Source: Nodularia sp. NIES-3585 (GTDB lineage Bacteria; Cyanobacteriota; Cyanobacteriia; Cyanobacteriales; Nostocaceae). From it: a stretch of DNA of 61,594 nt. Below the pieces are notes generated by a model. It was given only the letters and a program-made list of their open reading frames with translations. It was not told the origin of the DNA and did not search any database. The position numbers and the translations under genes are program-made. Location of the stretch: positions 5,267,673 through 5,329,266 of the forward strand of contig NZ_BDUB01000001.1 of assembly GCF_002218065.1 (NCBI RefSeq). Direction: 5' to 3'. Below, in pieces: positions 45,770-54,980 of the stretch. The stretch's first letter is position 1. Each line of letters opens with the position of its first letter.

Positions 45770-46642
45770 TTACAAATACTTCTGCAACAATAATCCCAAC
45801 TTTTCTTTAGTCGCCGCAGGTGCTTTATCCAACTGAGTTAAAATCGCATACTTCAACGCCGAATGAGCCTCACTAACTGGCGGATTTTCACTCAAACGCC
45901 GCACAGTTTCTTGAATTGCCTTTTGAGCATTAACTGCATTGCGCTGTAAATTACCAATTACCATTTCTACCGTCACACTATCATGATCTGGATGCCAGCA
46001 ATCATAGTCTGTTACCAGCGCTAAAGTTGCATAGGCAATTTCCGCTTCCCTGGCTAACTTCGCCTCTGGTAAATTCGTCATTCCAATCACTGTTGCATCC
46101 CAACTGCGGTAAAGATGGGATTCCGCCTTTGTGGAAAATGCTGGGCCTTCCATGCACACATAAGTGCCACCACGATGCAGAGTAACATCTGGTAAATTTA
46201 GAGATGCGATCGCATCTGCTAACACCCCAGCTAAATTTTGACAAATGGGATCACCAAAAGCAATGTGAGCCACAATTCCCTCACCGAAAAACGTCGAAAC
46301 CCGATTTTTAGTTCTGTCAATAAACTGATCTGGTATAACCATATCCAGTGGTTTAGCTTCAGCCTTTAAGGAACCTACAGCACTAGCAGAAATTAAATAC
46401 TCTACACCCACTTGCTTCATCGCATAGATATTGGCGCGAAACGGCAACTCAGAAGGTAATAAAGTATGATTACGACCATGACGGGCTAAAAATGCTACCT
46501 TTACTCCTGACAGAGTTCCCAAAATCAAAGCATCAGAGGGCGCACCAAAAGGAGTTTCAATTTGTACCTCTTCCACATCCTTAAGGGCTGCCATTTTGTA
46601 TAGACCACTACCACCAATAATCCCAATCCGAGCTAGTACCAT
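45770..46642 (-). CDS. mtnP: S-methyl-5'-thioadenosine phosphorylase
   Basis: 290 residues. It splits methylthioadenosine for methionine salvage. Motifs: [44 protein letters not shown] and [16 protein letters not shown]. Start set at ATG 46642 ([12 protein letters not shown]); the longer ORF to 46699 has a basic, non-conserved extension. Single gene. Confidence 0.95.
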   Translation of the reverse strand: MVLARIGIIGGSGLYKMAALKDVEEVQIETPFGAPSDALILGTLSGVKVAFLARHGRNHTLLPSELPFRANIYAMKQVGVEYLISASAVGSLKAEAKPLDMVIPDQFIDRTKNRVSTFFGEGIVAHIAFGDPICQNLAGVLADAIASLNLPDVTLHRGGTYVCMEGPAFSTKAESHLYRSWDATVIGMTNLPEAKLAREAEIAYATLALVTDYDCWHPDHDSVTVEMVIGNLQRNAVNAQKAIQETVRRLSENPPVSEAHSALKYAILTQLDKAPAATKEKLGLLLQKYL

Positions 46643-46704
46643 GATTTTTAATTTCTTCTTTCTTCTCAAGTTATTGTACCGGAAAGGCGAAGCGCTCATA
46701 TCTT

Positions 46705-46885
46705 ACACCAGGCGACTAGAAGTCGCGGCTACACAGGCGTGACGCGGAGCGTCTTACCGCAGGGAAGGCCACCTACGTGGGTTGAAAACTAAATTTCTTT
46801 CCTTCTTTCTTTGTGTTCTTCTCCCAAGGGGAGACGCTACGCGAATGCGTCCTAAAGCCCTGGGGGCATACGCTGCGCGAATGTG
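46705..46885. repeat. Dispersed palindromic repeat block
   Basis: GGCGACTAGAAGTCGCGGCTA matches 10.49 kb, followed by GACGCGGAGCGTC, a CTTTCTTTGTGTTCTTCT stretch and two more GC-rich palindromes (GACGCTACGCGAATGCGTC; CATACGCTGCGCGAATG). No ORF. The 500-bp gap to the next gene holds nothing else I can support. Confidence 0.65.
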
Positions 46886-47136
46886 GTTAGTTCCTCCTCA
46901 TATTTCAGCGCATCCTTACACATAATTGGTATGAGTATAACGATTTTGGAACCAGCATATTTACGTTTATTGTGTATTATTCAGTAGCGCTAGCTGTGTG
47001 GTGAATACTCATTTATATTCCTCGGTAACAATCAGCTATTTTTTATTCCTCAGTAGTACCACTAAGGAAACATTTAGTAAAAAGCTGTATATTAAAAGTC
47101 ATAAGATATAAATTTTTCAATTTTTTGATCAAAAAT

Positions 47137-47340
47137 ATGCAAAGTACAAGCTCCTCAAGCCAAATAACAATAGAGAAGCTATTCAAGCATATCTTCTCCA
47201 TTGGTAGAATCACTCGCTACGATCAGCAGTTATTAATGTCAGCACTTTTATCGAAAGAAGGCTTGAATGAAGAAGACAGGCGGCAAATTAGCAGAGTATT
47301 TGATGCTTTGCAAAGAGGGTTATTAAAAGTAGTAGATTAG
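47137..47340 (+). CDS. Small conserved cyanobacterial protein
   Basis: 67 residues from ATG 47137 (a TTG 12 nt upstream is in frame). Helical, with SIGRITRYDQQLLMSALLSK and RQISRVFDALQRGLLKVVD. I recall similar short proteins widespread in Nostocales with unknown function. No TM segment or Cys motif. Confidence 0.7.
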   Translation: MQSTSSSSQITIEKLFKHIFSIGRITRYDQQLLMSALLSKEGLNEEDRRQISRVFDALQRGLLKVVD

Positions 47341-47384
47341 AGTTCATCGTTATCAGATCATCGCCATTTAATTTCTATAATATC

Positions 47385-47403
47385 GGTGGGCTAGATGCCC
47401 ACC
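47385..47403. repeat. GGTGGGC palindrome
   Basis: GGTGGGC-TAGAT-GCCCACC, a 7-bp stem, followed by CTACAAT. Same family as 15077-15095 and 35478-35498. Confidence 0.65.
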
Positions 47404-47443
47404 CTACAATAAGTTTTGGAATATTTTTTGATTTTTTTATTCC

Positions 47444-47608
47444 CTAATAGTCATTGTCAGCCACACAAAGCCCTTTACATTTAATACCGTTGGTAGCGGT
47501 GCGCTGACAATGAGAACAGAGAACTTTTTCGTTTTCTGTGTCTTGATTTGTCTTTATATTAGTGCTTGGCTGTAATTTGTCTTTTTCGGTCTGGAGTTTT
47601 ACATTCAT
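47444..47608 (-). CDS. Small Cys-rich (zinc-ribbon-like) protein
   Basis: 54 residues, ATG 47608, TAG 47444. Lys/Asn-rich N-terminus, then CSHC and CKGLC, a CxxC-x11-CxxxC pattern typical of a small zinc site. It is shorter than usual gene-finder limits. No clear RBS; protein-like composition supports it. Confidence 0.55.
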   Translation of the reverse strand: MNVKLQTEKDKLQPSTNIKTNQDTENEKVLCSHCQRTATNGIKCKGLCVADNDY

Positions 47609-47850
47609 AAGAATGGAGGAATTTCTTGCTGTTTACATTTTACAAGTCATTTACAAGCGGTTATTCAGTAAAGCCCGGACGGGCATGGCTTGATAAATAA
47701 GGGCTGTAGCCGTTACTGCAAATCAATTACAATTAGCTGGTGTTAACCAGCAAAAATTACTGAATGGATGACAACCGTTGGATATATTGGGATACAAGAG
47801 GCGTTGCTGGAATTGATACACGAAAATTGACGAAAAAGACATAAATCTAG

Positions 47851-49551
47851 ATGTATACATTTAAGTTTAATCATTCCCCGGCTTTAGAAGCTTTAAAAAC
47901 AGGTAAATCTGACCCAATTAACTTTTACGAGGCACGTCTTGACCTGTTCAATCTCTCAGTCATGGCAGACTATGACCAACTCGTTTGCTTACCAACGCTG
48001 ACAGCCATAGACAAATATTGGTATCAGATTGAAACAGCCAGGAAAGTCCTCAGACAACTCGGTGGACGGGCATTGTTAGCAGATGAGGTGGGATTGGGCA
48101 AAACCATTGAAGCGGGGCTGATTATAGCCGAATACTTAGCCAGGGGAATGGTCAAGTCCATGCTAGTCTTAACTCCTGCCTCTTTGGTTTCCCAATGGCA
48201 ATCAGAATTAAGTGACAAATTTAATATTGCTACCATCACCACAGATAATCGAGATCCACTTGCACCCCTAGAAGATTTCTGGACAGAAAACCCCCGGATT
48301 ATTGCTTCCTTAAACACAGCCAAATCTGGTAAACATTTTCCTCTTGTTACCAGTCGCAATTGGGACTTAGTAATTGTGGATGAAGCGCATCACCTGAAAA
48401 ATCGCAATACTTTGAACTGGAAACTGGTTAATGCCCTGAATAAGCGGTTTATCCTGATGCTGACGGCTACTCCAGTCCAAAACTCTCTGGTAGAACTATT
48501 TAATCTGCTTACCCTCCTCAAGCCGGGGCTACTCAAAACCGAAGCGGCATTTAAGAAAGAATATGTTGATTCCAAAAATGGTCGCGTTCCCAAAAATCCC
48601 GAAAAGCTGCGTTCTTTGATGCGGGAAGTGATGGTGCGAAATACCCGCGCCTTAGTCGATGTGAAATTACCGAAACGTTTTGCTACTACAATTACTGTTA
48701 ACCCCGCAGCTGGTGAACAGAAGCTTTACCAAGATTTAAGCGAATATCTGCGATCGCACGAGGATAAACTGGACAAACTCTCTCGGACTAATTTACTGAT
48801 GCGGGCTGGTTCTTCTCCCGGTGCTTTGGCTGATTCACTCAAGCAACTGAGTAAACGCCTACCTGATGAGGAATTAAAGACTTTAGCAAAACGCGCGTCT
48901 CAGGTGAAGCAGGTGGAAAAAGCCAAGGTATTGGTGGAGATGCTGTCAAAATCTCGCCAGAAAACTTTGGTTTTCAGCACCCACAAAGCCACAAGTGCTT
49001 ATTTAGCTAAAACTCTAGAAGCTGCAAATATCCCCTTTGCGGAATTCCAAGGTGGGATGTCCCTCAAAGACAAAGATGCGGCGATCGCTTCCTTTCGGGA
49101 TCATGTTTCTGTGCTGCTAGCATCGGAAACAGGTGGAGAGGGTCGTAATATTCAGTTTGCCAATGCGATCGTTAATTATGACCTCCCCTGGAACCCGATG
49201 AAAATTGAACAGCGCATCGGTCGTATCCATCGCATTGGACAAACCCAGGATGTGTTTATTTTTAACTTTTGTTTAAAGGGCAGTATTGAAGAATACATTC
49301 TGCGGATACTACATGACAAAATTAATATGTTTGAACTAGTGGTAGGAGAAATTGAGTCAATTATTGGCAATGTAGATGATGAGTTTGACTTTAGTGAAGT
49401 GGTCATGGATATCTGGTTGAAACATCAAAAACCAGCGGCATTAGATACCGCCTTTGAGCAATTGGCTGATAATCTATTACAAGCCAAAAACCAGTATCAA
49501 CAAGTCCAAGATTTGGATGAGCAAATTTTTGGTGAAGATTTTGAAGCTTGA
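47851..49551 (+). CDS. SNF2/RapA-like helicase
   Basis: 566 residues. Motif I is LADEVGLGKTIEAG (GLGKT 81-85), motif II is VDEAHHLKN, motif III is LTATP, motif VI is QRIGRIHRIGQ. Both RecA-like domains are present, but there is only a short C-terminal tail, so it is a minimal SNF2 protein resembling RapA/HepA remodelers. Its stop overlaps a TTG and precedes the next gene's ATG by 14 nt, so the two are one operon. No methylase, nuclease or phage gene is adjacent. Confidence 0.92.
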   Translation: MYTFKFNHSPALEALKTGKSDPINFYEARLDLFNLSVMADYDQLVCLPTLTAIDKYWYQIETARKVLRQLGGRALLADEVGLGKTIEAGLIIAEYLARGMVKSMLVLTPASLVSQWQSELSDKFNIATITTDNRDPLAPLEDFWTENPRIIASLNTAKSGKHFPLVTSRNWDLVIVDEAHHLKNRNTLNWKLVNALNKRFILMLTATPVQNSLVELFNLLTLLKPGLLKTEAAFKKEYVDSKNGRVPKNPEKLRSLMREVMVRNTRALVDVKLPKRFATTITVNPAAGEQKLYQDLSEYLRSHEDKLDKLSRTNLLMRAGSSPGALADSLKQLSKRLPDEELKTLAKRASQVKQVEKAKVLVEMLSKSRQKTLVFSTHKATSAYLAKTLEAANIPFAEFQGGMSLKDKDAAIASFRDHVSVLLASETGGEGRNIQFANAIVNYDLPWNPMKIEQRIGRIHRIGQTQDVFIFNFCLKGSIEEYILRILHDKINMFELVVGEIESIIGNVDDEFDFSEVVMDIWLKHQKPAALDTAFEQLADNLLQAKNQYQQVQDLDEQIFGEDFEA

Positions 49552-49565
49552 GGTATGCAATTTTG

Positions 49566-50600
49566 ATGTTATCAGACCCTATTCTTACTACTTTAGAAAA
49601 AATTGTTTCTTTGCATGATGGGATAGCAGAACCTGCTAGTGAATCTATTTTGAATGCATTGTTAACTGAAAATTTAGCTGCGGTACTTTCTCTCCCAGAA
49701 GAAGTTACATTTACCACGAAAGCTGATGTCCCTGAAAGTGTGTTTGTTACTTATCATTCAGAAGTTTTAAATAAGTTATCAGACTTATTAACTGTGAGAG
49801 GGCAAATTACTAACTTGGGTGTTAAATTTGAAGGGCATTTGAAGAATACAGGCTTTGAAAAAATTTTATTGGAGAAACTTGTCCCGCAAAACGGTTTAAT
49901 TCGTTATATCGATGCTAAACCAGAAACTACTCGTTATATTTTGTGTAATGTTGCTTATACAGCTAATGCCGAGGAAAAAAGAATTGGCTTAGTTTCGTTT
50001 ATTATTAATGAACTTACAGGCGTGACACCTATAGAAATTGGCGACGCATTATTTTGGGAAGCTGACCGAATTTCTGTTGAACATACACCATTATCCATAC
50101 CTTTTGAGGATTTATTGCAACTAATTGAACATCAAGGTGCAATATTGGTTGATAAATCATTGGAAAATTGGCAAGCTAAATTAACCAGAGCGAAAGTTAG
50201 AGATGAAGAACGACTCAAGGCTTATTACAACACGATTAGTTCCGAAATTCACCAGAAAATTGTCTCGAAACACTTAATAGGGGATGACAAGAATAAGGAA
50301 CTAGCCCGAATTGAAGCTACTAACCGGGAATTAGACAGAAAAATGTTGGATATCCAAGAGCGTTATGCCATGAGTGTAGAAGGTTGGTTACATAGTGCAA
50401 TGGTGATTCATCTACCTACTGTACATATTCAGTGTGAGTTGCAAAGAAAAAAAGCGAAACGGACGGTTACAGCAGTTTGGAATCCCTTTACGAAAATGAT
50501 TGAACCGTTACGTTGCGAAGTATCAGGAGAAGCTGTTTACACTTTTTATTTAGATGACATAGACGCTAAAATTATTTCATCGACGGTTTGGCAAAGCTGA
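49566..50600 (+). CDS. Uncharacterised partner of the SNF2 helicase
   Basis: 344 residues, no recognised domain. The central part (about 205-280) is a coiled coil (KVRDEERLKAYYNTISSE ... NRELDRKMLDIQERYAMS), and the end (VHIQCELQRKKAKRTVTAVW, then NPFTKMIEPLRCEVSGEAVY) looks like a degenerate zinc-ribbon. Start ATG 49566 has GAGG about 12 nt upstream; TTG at 49548 overlaps the helicase stop. Its tight linkage suggests it is a substrate-binding or regulatory subunit of the helicase. Confidence 0.8.
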   Translation: MLSDPILTTLEKIVSLHDGIAEPASESILNALLTENLAAVLSLPEEVTFTTKADVPESVFVTYHSEVLNKLSDLLTVRGQITNLGVKFEGHLKNTGFEKILLEKLVPQNGLIRYIDAKPETTRYILCNVAYTANAEEKRIGLVSFIINELTGVTPIEIGDALFWEADRISVEHTPLSIPFEDLLQLIEHQGAILVDKSLENWQAKLTRAKVRDEERLKAYYNTISSEIHQKIVSKHLIGDDKNKELARIEATNRELDRKMLDIQERYAMSVEGWLHSAMVIHLPTVHIQCELQRKKAKRTVTAVWNPFTKMIEPLRCEVSGEAVYTFYLDDIDAKIISSTVWQS

Positions 50601-50850
50601 TTTGTTGATACATGGAACCCAGAATATTGCCGAAATCAAAAAATCAATATTCTGCTGGAAGTAATGATACTGATTCTAATTTCCATTTTCACAAGTTCAT
50701 ATACTAAATACTAGCTAAAAGTTTTAATTAACATAATTATAAATTTGTTGATTTAGACCGTGTTTGAAGAATGAGATGAAGCTGTGAGGCAGAAGTTTAT
50801 GGATGAACAGTTTAGCGTTACACTATAAAAAGTGTATTCAGGAAATATAA

Positions 50851-51228
50851 ATGTTAGAGTCAAACGGAGTGAAAAATGAAACGACGGCACAGGAATCACC
50901 TGTAGTTGTGGATGCTGAAGCTAGGGTAACCATTAAAGATGCACCTGAGCAAGTTGAGGATGGCCAGAATATTGATGAAATCCTGAACTCACTCAAAAGT
51001 TTACTGAGTAGTGTAGAAAAGTTGCAAAAAGTTCGCACAGAAGTTGGTGACATCAAACCATTAGTAGGGCGGATGCTTGACGGAGAATTAGTTGCTGGTG
51101 AAGAACTGGAGCAACTGAAAACAGGTGTCAGTGGTCTTTTGCGTCTGGTTCGTGCTTATAGTGACCATCAAGCTGCATTGGCTAAAGCACAACCTGCCAG
51201 AAAGTTGCTAGATGACATCATAAAATAG
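50851..51228 (+). CDS. Uncharacterised acidic coiled-coil protein
   Basis: 125 residues, acidic N-terminus, then helical heptads (IDEILNSLKSLLSSVEKLQK, LLRLVRAYSDHQAALAK). No domain recognised. It is 250 bp after the helicase partner, same strand, with AGGAAAT before ATG. It may belong to the same module, or be a stand-alone cyanobacterial protein. Confidence 0.65.
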   Translation: MLESNGVKNETTAQESPVVVDAEARVTIKDAPEQVEDGQNIDEILNSLKSLLSSVEKLQKVRTEVGDIKPLVGRMLDGELVAGEELEQLKTGVSGLLRLVRAYSDHQAALAKAQPARKLLDDIIK

Positions 51229-51361
51229 CATCAAAGATGACGGGTTAATTAACAGTAGCCCAAAAGCTAACAATTACTACCAATTATTCACTTATTCTCC
51301 CAGTTAAAGTCATCTGATCTTGTCTTGTGACTAAGTGGAGATTTGGCTGTAAAATACAATC

Positions 51362-52528
51362 ATGCTACTAGGATTCAAGACACAACTGAAGGTAAGCAAG
51401 CAACAACGTCTACTACTGACACAACACGCAGGAGTAGCCAGACACGCTTGGAATCAAGGTTTAGGATTATGTCAACAGGTTCTCATACATAACAAACTTA
51501 ATCCCGAAGACAAAATCAAATTTCCCACAGCCATAGACTTACATAAATGGTTAGTAGCAGCAGTTAAATCTACCCATCCTTGGTATTACGAAGTATCTAA
51601 ATGCGCGCCTCAGTACGCATTAAGATATTTGTCAGATGCCTTTAAATCTTTTTTCAAGAAAGTTAAAGGGTTTCCTAACTTCAAAAAAAAAGGTAGGCAT
51701 GATTCTTTTACTTTAGATGGTGCAATTCACATTGACCATAAGAAGGTAAGAGTTCCTATAATTGGATGGTTAAAAACTTATGAGCTTTTAGCTTTTGGAT
51801 ATAAACCCAAATCAGTCACAATTAGCAAACAAGCTGACCGATGGTTTATCTCCTGGAAAATAGCAGTAGAAACAAGTCAAACCCTGAAAAAACAAGAGTT
51901 TGTCGGAGTGGACTTAGGAATAAATCATTTAGCCACATTATCAACAACAGAAATATTTGATGGAGCCAAAAGTTATACAAAGTATGAACACAAGTTAGCC
52001 AGAATGCAATACTTGCATCGTCATAAACAAGTCGGTTCTCATAATCATAGAAAAGCCTCTTTCCAAATAGCGAGACTACACCAAAAAATAGCCAACATCA
52101 GGAAAGATACATTACATAAAATCACTACCTATATCAGCAAAAACCACGCGGTGATAGGAATAGAAGATTTAAATGTATCCGGGATGTTAACTAATGGTAA
52201 GTTGTCTAAAGCGATAGCTGACATGGGATTTTATGAGTTCCGTCGTCAATTAGAATACAAGACTCAACTTTATGGTAGTAAGTTAGTCATTGTAGATAGA
52301 TTTTATCCCAGTAGTAAGACTTGTTCTCATTGTGGTGAGAAAAAATCATCTCTATCACTGTCTCAACGAGTATTTACCTGTGAGATATGCGGTTTTGAAT
52401 GTGATAGAGACTTAAATGCGGCTCATAATTTGAGTCAAGAAGCGGTCAGGTTGACCGTGTTAGCCTGTGGACTGGATAGTGCCGACACTAGCAGGATGAA
52501 GCAGGAAGAAAAAGCGGACAATTCTTAG
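51362..52528 (+). CDS. tnpB: TnpB, canonical (IS1341 type)
   Basis: 388 residues. Complete catalytic set: Asp184 (GVDLGINH), Glu268 (IGIEDLNVSG), Asp350 (DRDLNAAHN), and the zinc ribbon Cys321, Cys324, Cys340, Cys343. An upstream GGCTGTAAAATACAATC leader is typical. No tnpA is near, and I see no bulged hairpin right after the stop, so the element may be immobile or lack a proper right end. Confidence 0.93.
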   Translation: MLLGFKTQLKVSKQQRLLLTQHAGVARHAWNQGLGLCQQVLIHNKLNPEDKIKFPTAIDLHKWLVAAVKSTHPWYYEVSKCAPQYALRYLSDAFKSFFKKVKGFPNFKKKGRHDSFTLDGAIHIDHKKVRVPIIGWLKTYELLAFGYKPKSVTISKQADRWFISWKIAVETSQTLKKQEFVGVDLGINHLATLSTTEIFDGAKSYTKYEHKLARMQYLHRHKQVGSHNHRKASFQIARLHQKIANIRKDTLHKITTYISKNHAVIGIEDLNVSGMLTNGKLSKAIADMGFYEFRRQLEYKTQLYGSKLVIVDRFYPSSKTCSHCGEKKSSLSLSQRVFTCEICGFECDRDLNAAHNLSQEAVRLTVLACGLDSADTSRMKQEEKADNS

Positions 52529-52616
52529 CATTTGTTAGCTTTTTTGGATCGGATGATGGTGTATGATCCCTTTATAATTGCTTAGAGGCTTGGTGGAAGG
52601 TGAGGAGGGAGTGCTT

Positions 52617-53006
52617 CTAGCCCTCTTTGATCTGCAATCCCACTGAGGCGAAATCGAAATCCTCAGGAAAATGCGTGCTGCGATCGCAATCTGCTTTTTC
52701 CAGTTTTGCTCCCTTAAGATCAGCTTGGCGCAGATCAGCCGAAAACAACAAAGCTCCCCGAAGATCAGCATTTTGCAAATTAGCTTGACTGAGATTTGCA
52801 AAGCTGAGGTCACAGCCTCTCAGATTAGCACCATTGAGATTAGCTTCACTCAAGTCAGCATAGCTGAGGTCAGATCCTTTAATATCAATACCTTGCAAGT
52901 CAGCATCACCTAAGTTCGCTCCACTAAAATTGCGTTTCCCCTCTGCATACTTTTTTAGCAGAGTCACGGCACTATTAATGATCTCTTGAGAGTTTGTTTC
53001 AGACAT
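52617..53006 (-). CDS. Pentapeptide repeat protein
   Basis: 129 residues with about 12 A(D/N)LxX repeats (ANLGDADLQGIDIKGSDLSY ... ADLRQADLKGAKLEKADCD), forming a quadrilateral beta-helix. N-terminal ~30 residues are helical. Cytoplasmic, function unknown; such proteins are abundant in cyanobacteria. Start at ATG 53006. Confidence 0.9.
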   Translation of the reverse strand: MSETNSQEIINSAVTLLKKYAEGKRNFSGANLGDADLQGIDIKGSDLSYADLSEANLNGANLRGCDLSFANLSQANLQNADLRGALLFSADLRQADLKGAKLEKADCDRSTHFPEDFDFASVGLQIKEG

Positions 53007-53301
53007 ATAACCGCCTCACAGCTTGTCTCATGATTACTGTAAACCACACCCATTAATCATCATAGTGCTGATCCAAAAATTGGCACACAATCAAAATTTT
53101 TGATTTGAGAAAAATTAGGTCAGAATTAGTAAATGCTAGTAATTTGTACATATAGTACAAATTACCATTAAATCCGGAACAACACGGTAATTAAAAGCAA
53201 ATAATGGTGTTATATTGCCACTTGTGATCCTTCAGGTGTTCTGTGTTCCAAAAATGCCTGGGATTTTCAAAACCTGCTGAAGATACTTTTGAAATACTTC
53301 C

Positions 53302-54408
53302 ATGACTAATCTAACTAGCACCGATTTATTCGCTTCCGTTCAACTAGGCCCCTACAATCTGCCAAATCGAATTGTCATGGCCCCGATGACCCGTAATCGA
53401 GCTGGCGAGGGAAACATCCCCACACCAATCAATGCTAAGTATTACGCTCAACGAGCAACCGCCGGATTGATTGTGACTGAAGCGACACAAGTATCAGCCC
53501 AAGGAGTAGGCTATCCAGCAACGCCTGGGATTCATTCCCCAGAACAGATTGACGGATGGCGGCAGGTAACAGATGCCGTGCATAGTTTAGGTGGACGTAT
53601 ATTTTTACAGTTATGGCACGTAGGGCGAATTTCTCACCCATCCCTGCAACCAGATGGCGCACTACCAGTAGCTCCTTCGGCGATCGCTCCTGCGGGTGAT
53701 GCCATGACTTATACTGGTTCTCAACCCTTTGTGACCCCTCGTGCTTTAGAAACCGACGAAATTGCCGATGTGGTTGACCAATTTCGTCAGGGAGCCAAAA
53801 ATGCCCTAGCTGCTGGCTTTGATGGTGTGGAGATTCATGGAGCCTTTGGATATTTGCTCGATCAGTTTCTTCAAGATGGGGCAAATCAACGCAGCGATCG
53901 CTATGGTGGATCTATAGAAAATCGCGCCCGCTTCCTGCTGGAAGTTACTGAGGCAGTCTGTAGCGTTTGGGGTGGTAATCGTGTGGGAATTAAGCTCTCA
54001 CCCAGCAACACCTATAACGATATTCGTGACTCGAATCCCAAAGCCACATTTAGCTATGTAATTGATGCACTCAACCAATTTGGGCTAGGGTATGTTCACT
54101 TAATGGAACCCACACCAGCAGATATCCGGCATGGTGGCACATCAATCCCGGCTGCTGACTTCCGGGCTATTTATCAAGGAACACTGATTTTCAATGGTGG
54201 TTATGACAAAGAAAAAGCTAATAGTGCGATCGCATCTGGTCATGCTGACTTAGTTTCTTTTGCCACACTATATATTGCTAATCCAGATTTACCAGAACGT
54301 TTTCGCTTAGATACAGCATTGAATGAACCTGACCGCAGCAGCTTCTACGGAGGCGACGAGAAGGGCTATATTGACTATCCCTTCCTCAACCCGTCAAAGA
54401 TTGCTTAA
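53302..54408 (+). CDS. Old yellow enzyme family ene-reductase
   Basis: 368 residues, full-length OYE: FMN-dependent reduction of activated alkenes with NAD(P)H. Motifs: VMAPMTRNRAGEGNIP, LWHVGRISHPSLQPDG (His ligand), GVEIHGAFGYLLDQFLQDG and NQRSDRYGGSIENRARF (active-site Asn/His pairs variant). Start at ATG 53302. Single gene. Confidence 0.94.
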   Translation: MTNLTSTDLFASVQLGPYNLPNRIVMAPMTRNRAGEGNIPTPINAKYYAQRATAGLIVTEATQVSAQGVGYPATPGIHSPEQIDGWRQVTDAVHSLGGRIFLQLWHVGRISHPSLQPDGALPVAPSAIAPAGDAMTYTGSQPFVTPRALETDEIADVVDQFRQGAKNALAAGFDGVEIHGAFGYLLDQFLQDGANQRSDRYGGSIENRARFLLEVTEAVCSVWGGNRVGIKLSPSNTYNDIRDSNPKATFSYVIDALNQFGLGYVHLMEPTPADIRHGGTSIPAADFRAIYQGTLIFNGGYDKEKANSAIASGHADLVSFATLYIANPDLPERFRLDTALNEPDRSSFYGGDEKGYIDYPFLNPSKIA

Positions 54409-54446
54409 CTCAGAGACTGACAAATAAAAAAATCTCCAAATTGTAG

Positions 54447-54477
54447 GGTGGGTTAGGACGTTAGTCCGTAACCCACC
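54447..54477. repeat. GGTGGGTTA hairpin repeat
   Basis: GGTGGGTTA-GGAC-GTTA-GTCC-G-TAACCCACC, a 13-bp stem with one bulge. The same architecture occurs at 56250-56280. It lies downstream of the OYE gene and may also act as a terminator or transcript stabiliser. Confidence 0.72.
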
Positions 54478-54556
54478 AAAAACCTCAGGAACAAGAGTGA
54501 ATTACACTACCCTGTCCCAGCCGGCAATTTTTGGGTAATTTATTTTTTGGTGTTCC

Positions 54557-54835
54557 CTAAAGTTGTGTTTCCGATTGTTGCACTTGTTCAACAGGACTAG
54601 CGAAAGAAATAGGCTCAAGGGATTGGCTAGGCGAATTTAACTGGAGTTGTTCCGGTGATGCTTCCATACTTCCATCACTGAAGTAAGAACCAACAATCTT
54701 GTCATAGTTAGAAGCAACTGCTAAAAATGCCCCACCCAAAATATAAATTGGCAACGGCAGATTAAATGCTTTTAACCAGTCAAACAGTTCTGCCAAAGCG
54801 AACAACACTAAAAAGCAAGCCAGCCAAACCCTCAT
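54557..54835 (-). CDS. Small membrane protein
   Basis: 92 residues with two TM helices (VWLACFLVLFALAELF and LPIYILGGAFLAVA) and a polar Ser/Gln-rich tail. Conserved among cyanobacteria as far as I recall, function unknown. Confidence 0.65.
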   Translation of the reverse strand: MRVWLACFLVLFALAELFDWLKAFNLPLPIYILGGAFLAVASNYDKIVGSYFSDGSMEASPEQLQLNSPSQSLEPISFASPVEQVQQSETQL

Positions 54836-54980
54836 TCTTCCATCCTCCCCGTGTAAGCAACCCTACTAATAGGTTAAACAGCTTGCATAATACTTGATGT
54901 TCAGTGTAACGACAAATGCCAAGAAAAACTGACATTTTACTATCCTGGGGTGAGCGAACATACTCACCCTGTTATACAAG

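Noticed and set aside
52535-52813. Minus-strand 92-residue ORF
   Set aside because: It overlaps the pentapeptide gene in another frame and is a shadow.
53435-53884. Minus-strand 149-residue ORF in the OYE gene
   Set aside because: Antisense shadow of a well-supported enzyme.
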